From an uncultured Kouleothrix sp. (GTDB taxonomy: Bacteria; Chloroflexota; Chloroflexia; Chloroflexales; Roseiflexaceae): a stretch of DNA of 5,285 bases. The translations under genes and the position numbers were made by a program. The stretch covers positions 1 to 5,285 of the forward strand of contig CALLYN010001004.1 of assembly GCA_937858455.1 (NCBI GenBank), written 5' to 3'. Below are positions 4,412 to 5,285 of the stretch, one piece after another. Position 1 is the first letter of the stretch; each line of letters starts with the position of its first letter. Under the pieces are notes generated by a model. It was not told the origin of the DNA, did not search any database, and saw nothing but the letters and a program-made list of their open reading frames with translations.

Positions 4412-5044
4412 CGCGATGACGATCTCGGCCCGCTGCGTGTAGCGGGGCCAGTCGGCCACGCCGGTGTGGACCACGGTGACCGCGGCGTCGGCGGTGGGGC
4501 GCTTCTGGCTGAGCAGCAGGGCCAGCGGCCGGCCGAGCGTGGTCCCCCGGCCGAGGATGCACACCTCGCGACCGGCCACCGGGACCCCGTGGTGGGCCAG
4601 CAGCGCCTCGATGCCCGCCGGCGTGCACGGCACCGGGCCGGGCATGCCGAGGGCGAGGCGACCCATGTTGACCGGGTGCAGGCCGTCCACGTCCTTGTCG
4701 GGGTCGAGGGCGAGCAGCGCCGCGTCGAAGTCGATCTGGGGCGGCGTCGGGTGCTGGATCAGGACGGCGTCCACGTCGGCGGCGTCGTTCATCTGGCCGA
4801 CGGCGGCCAGCACGTCGGCCTGGGTGGCGTCGTCGGGCAGGTGCAGGTGGGGCGACGTGAACCCGAGGGCCGCCGCCTTCTCCATCTTCATGCGGATGTA
4901 GCCGGCGCTGGCCGTGTCGCTCCCCACCAGGATCGTGCCGAGGCCCGGCGTGTGCCCGGCCGCCACCAGCGCCTCGATCCGCGGCGCCAGTTCGGCGAAC
5001 ACCGCGTCGGCCACCGGTCCGCCGGGAAGCATCCGTGCCGTCAT
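4394..5044 (-). CDS. folD: FolD, methylenetetrahydrofolate dehydrogenase/cyclohydrolase, 3' end missing
   Basis: FolD is a cytoplasmic enzyme that oxidises 5,10-methylene-tetrahydrofolate with NADP and hydrolyses the product to 10-formyl-tetrahydrofolate. Residues 1-217 are recognisable. Visible are the YxxxK motif (Y49, K53, the catalytic Lys), Q97 in LIQHPTPP, KDVDGLHPVNMGRL (117-130) with the folate-binding Asp D120, PCTPAGIEALL (139-149), the nucleotide-binding loop GRGTTLGRP (165-173), and EIVIAAAGAPG (207-217). The family usually has QLPLP and GRSxxVGxP in two of these places; the variants look like a branch-specific form. The ATG at 5044 has AGGA 7 nt upstream. The frame stays open to 4274, but residues after 217 are antisense to the kinase gene, so about 65-70 C-terminal residues are missing, including the final conserved Gly/Pro-rich loop. 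It lies 75 bp after purH on the same strand, an arrangement common in Actinobacteria. Confidence 0.92.
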
Positions 5045-5119
5045 CGGCCCATCCTGCCCGCCGCCCGGGTCACCGCTCCACCCGCACGCTGGCGACGGGC
5101 CACCGATGCGCTCGCGCTC
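5045..5119 (-). other. purH-folD spacer
   Basis: This 75-bp G+C-rich spacer holds an AGGA ribosome-binding site at 5052-5055 for folD. No terminator-type hairpin with a T-run or promoter is visible, so folD is probably transcribed together with purH. Confidence 0.5.
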
Positions 5120-5285
5120 CTAGTGCTTGAACTGGCGTTCGCCGGTGAGGACCATCGCCACGCCGAGCTCGTCGGCCTTGGCGATGTTCTCGGCGTCGCG
5201 GACCGAGCCGCCGGGCTGGACGATCACCGCCACGCCGGCGGCGGCGGCGGCCTCGATGCCGTCGGGGAACGGGTAGAACGCGTCC
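5120..5285 (-). CDS. purH: PurH, AICAR transformylase/IMP cyclohydrolase, C-terminal fragment
   Basis: The last 54 codons of purH enter from the right edge and end at a TAG (5120-5122). The protein reads [17 protein letters not shown], then VQPGGSVRD, and ends in ERQFKH. This is the highly conserved end of the AICAR transformylase domain, which takes the formyl group from 10-formyl-tetrahydrofolate in the last steps of IMP synthesis. The other ~460 residues lie outside the window. The fragment is in frame and intact as far as seen, and its neighbour folD makes its cofactor, so the pair is a functional neighbourhood. Base composition matches folD and not the left 4.4 kb. Confidence 0.93.
   Translation of the reverse strand, partial: DAFYPFPDGIEAAAAAGVAVIVQPGGSVRDAENIAKADELGVAMVLTGERQFKH

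Noticed and set aside
3834..4442. A 202-codon plus-strand frame starting upstream of the kinase
   Set aside because: The family N-terminus begins at 3975 with a good ribosome-binding site. The first 47 codons translate hairpin 2 and its flanks, and the last ~10 codons are antisense to folD.
4464..4901. A 145-codon plus-strand frame inside folD
   Set aside because: It is antisense to conserved FolD motifs; the composition reflects only codon bias of the real gene.
1..5285. CRISPR array, tRNA, rRNA, transposase or phage genes
   Set aside because: I searched by eye on both strands and saw no spaced direct repeats, cloverleaf, rRNA-like sequence or recombinase motif.

Overview
The first ~4.4 kb looks like a chromosomal segment of a Chloroflexia-type bacterium (Roseiflexus/Kouleothrix-like). 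This is an inference from protein style and moderate-high G+C, not from a marker gene. The last ~0.9 kb looks like a different, more G+C-rich actinobacterium-like genome. The two parts meet inside a G+C-rich near-palindrome at about 4394-4411, where two unrelated genes are both cut in mid-domain. The window is best read as a probable chimeric contig.

Layout, left to right. (1) 1-355, minus: the first 118 codons of an unrecognised helical protein with a GTG start, running off the left edge. (2) 356-551: a gap with no gene, holding a ribosome-binding site and a weak promoter for that gene. (3) 552-1847, minus: a membrane-anchored HD-GYP protein, predicted cyclic di-GMP phosphodiesterase. (4) 1850-2323, minus: a small exported protein of unknown function. 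Its stop codon lies 2 nt before the HD-GYP start, so the two are almost certainly co-translated. (5) 2324-2485: a leader with a candidate promoter and a perfect 12-bp palindrome. (6) 2486-3580, minus: a soluble GAF-GGDEF diguanylate cyclase with a TTG start. (7) 3581-3974: a 394-bp regulatory gap between divergent genes, with two extended -10 promoters pointing apart, a 24-bp imperfect dyad between them, and two long perfect hairpins (19-bp and 18-bp stems) in the leader of the plus-strand gene. (8) 3975-~4409, plus: the N-terminal 145 codons of a PfkB-family sugar-phosphate kinase (1-phosphofructokinase/tagatose-6-phosphate kinase type), cut at the junction. (9) ~4394-5044, minus: folD lacking its 3' end. 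(10) 5120-5285, minus: the last 54 codons of purH.

Genes 3 to 6 form a cyclic di-GMP module: a sensor cyclase makes the messenger and a membrane HD-GYP enzyme degrades it, with an exported protein of unknown role co-expressed with the latter. The cyclase and the sugar kinase share an intergenic control region. On the right, folD and purH are a natural purine/one-carbon pair, since FolD makes the 10-formyl-tetrahydrofolate that PurH consumes. I found no RNA gene, CRISPR array, transposase or phage gene.

The most unusual sequence in the window is the 3581-3974 gap: two long perfect inverted repeats without terminator-type T-runs, a dyad between divergent promoters, and a 12-bp element shared between the first hairpin and the leader of the cyclase gene.
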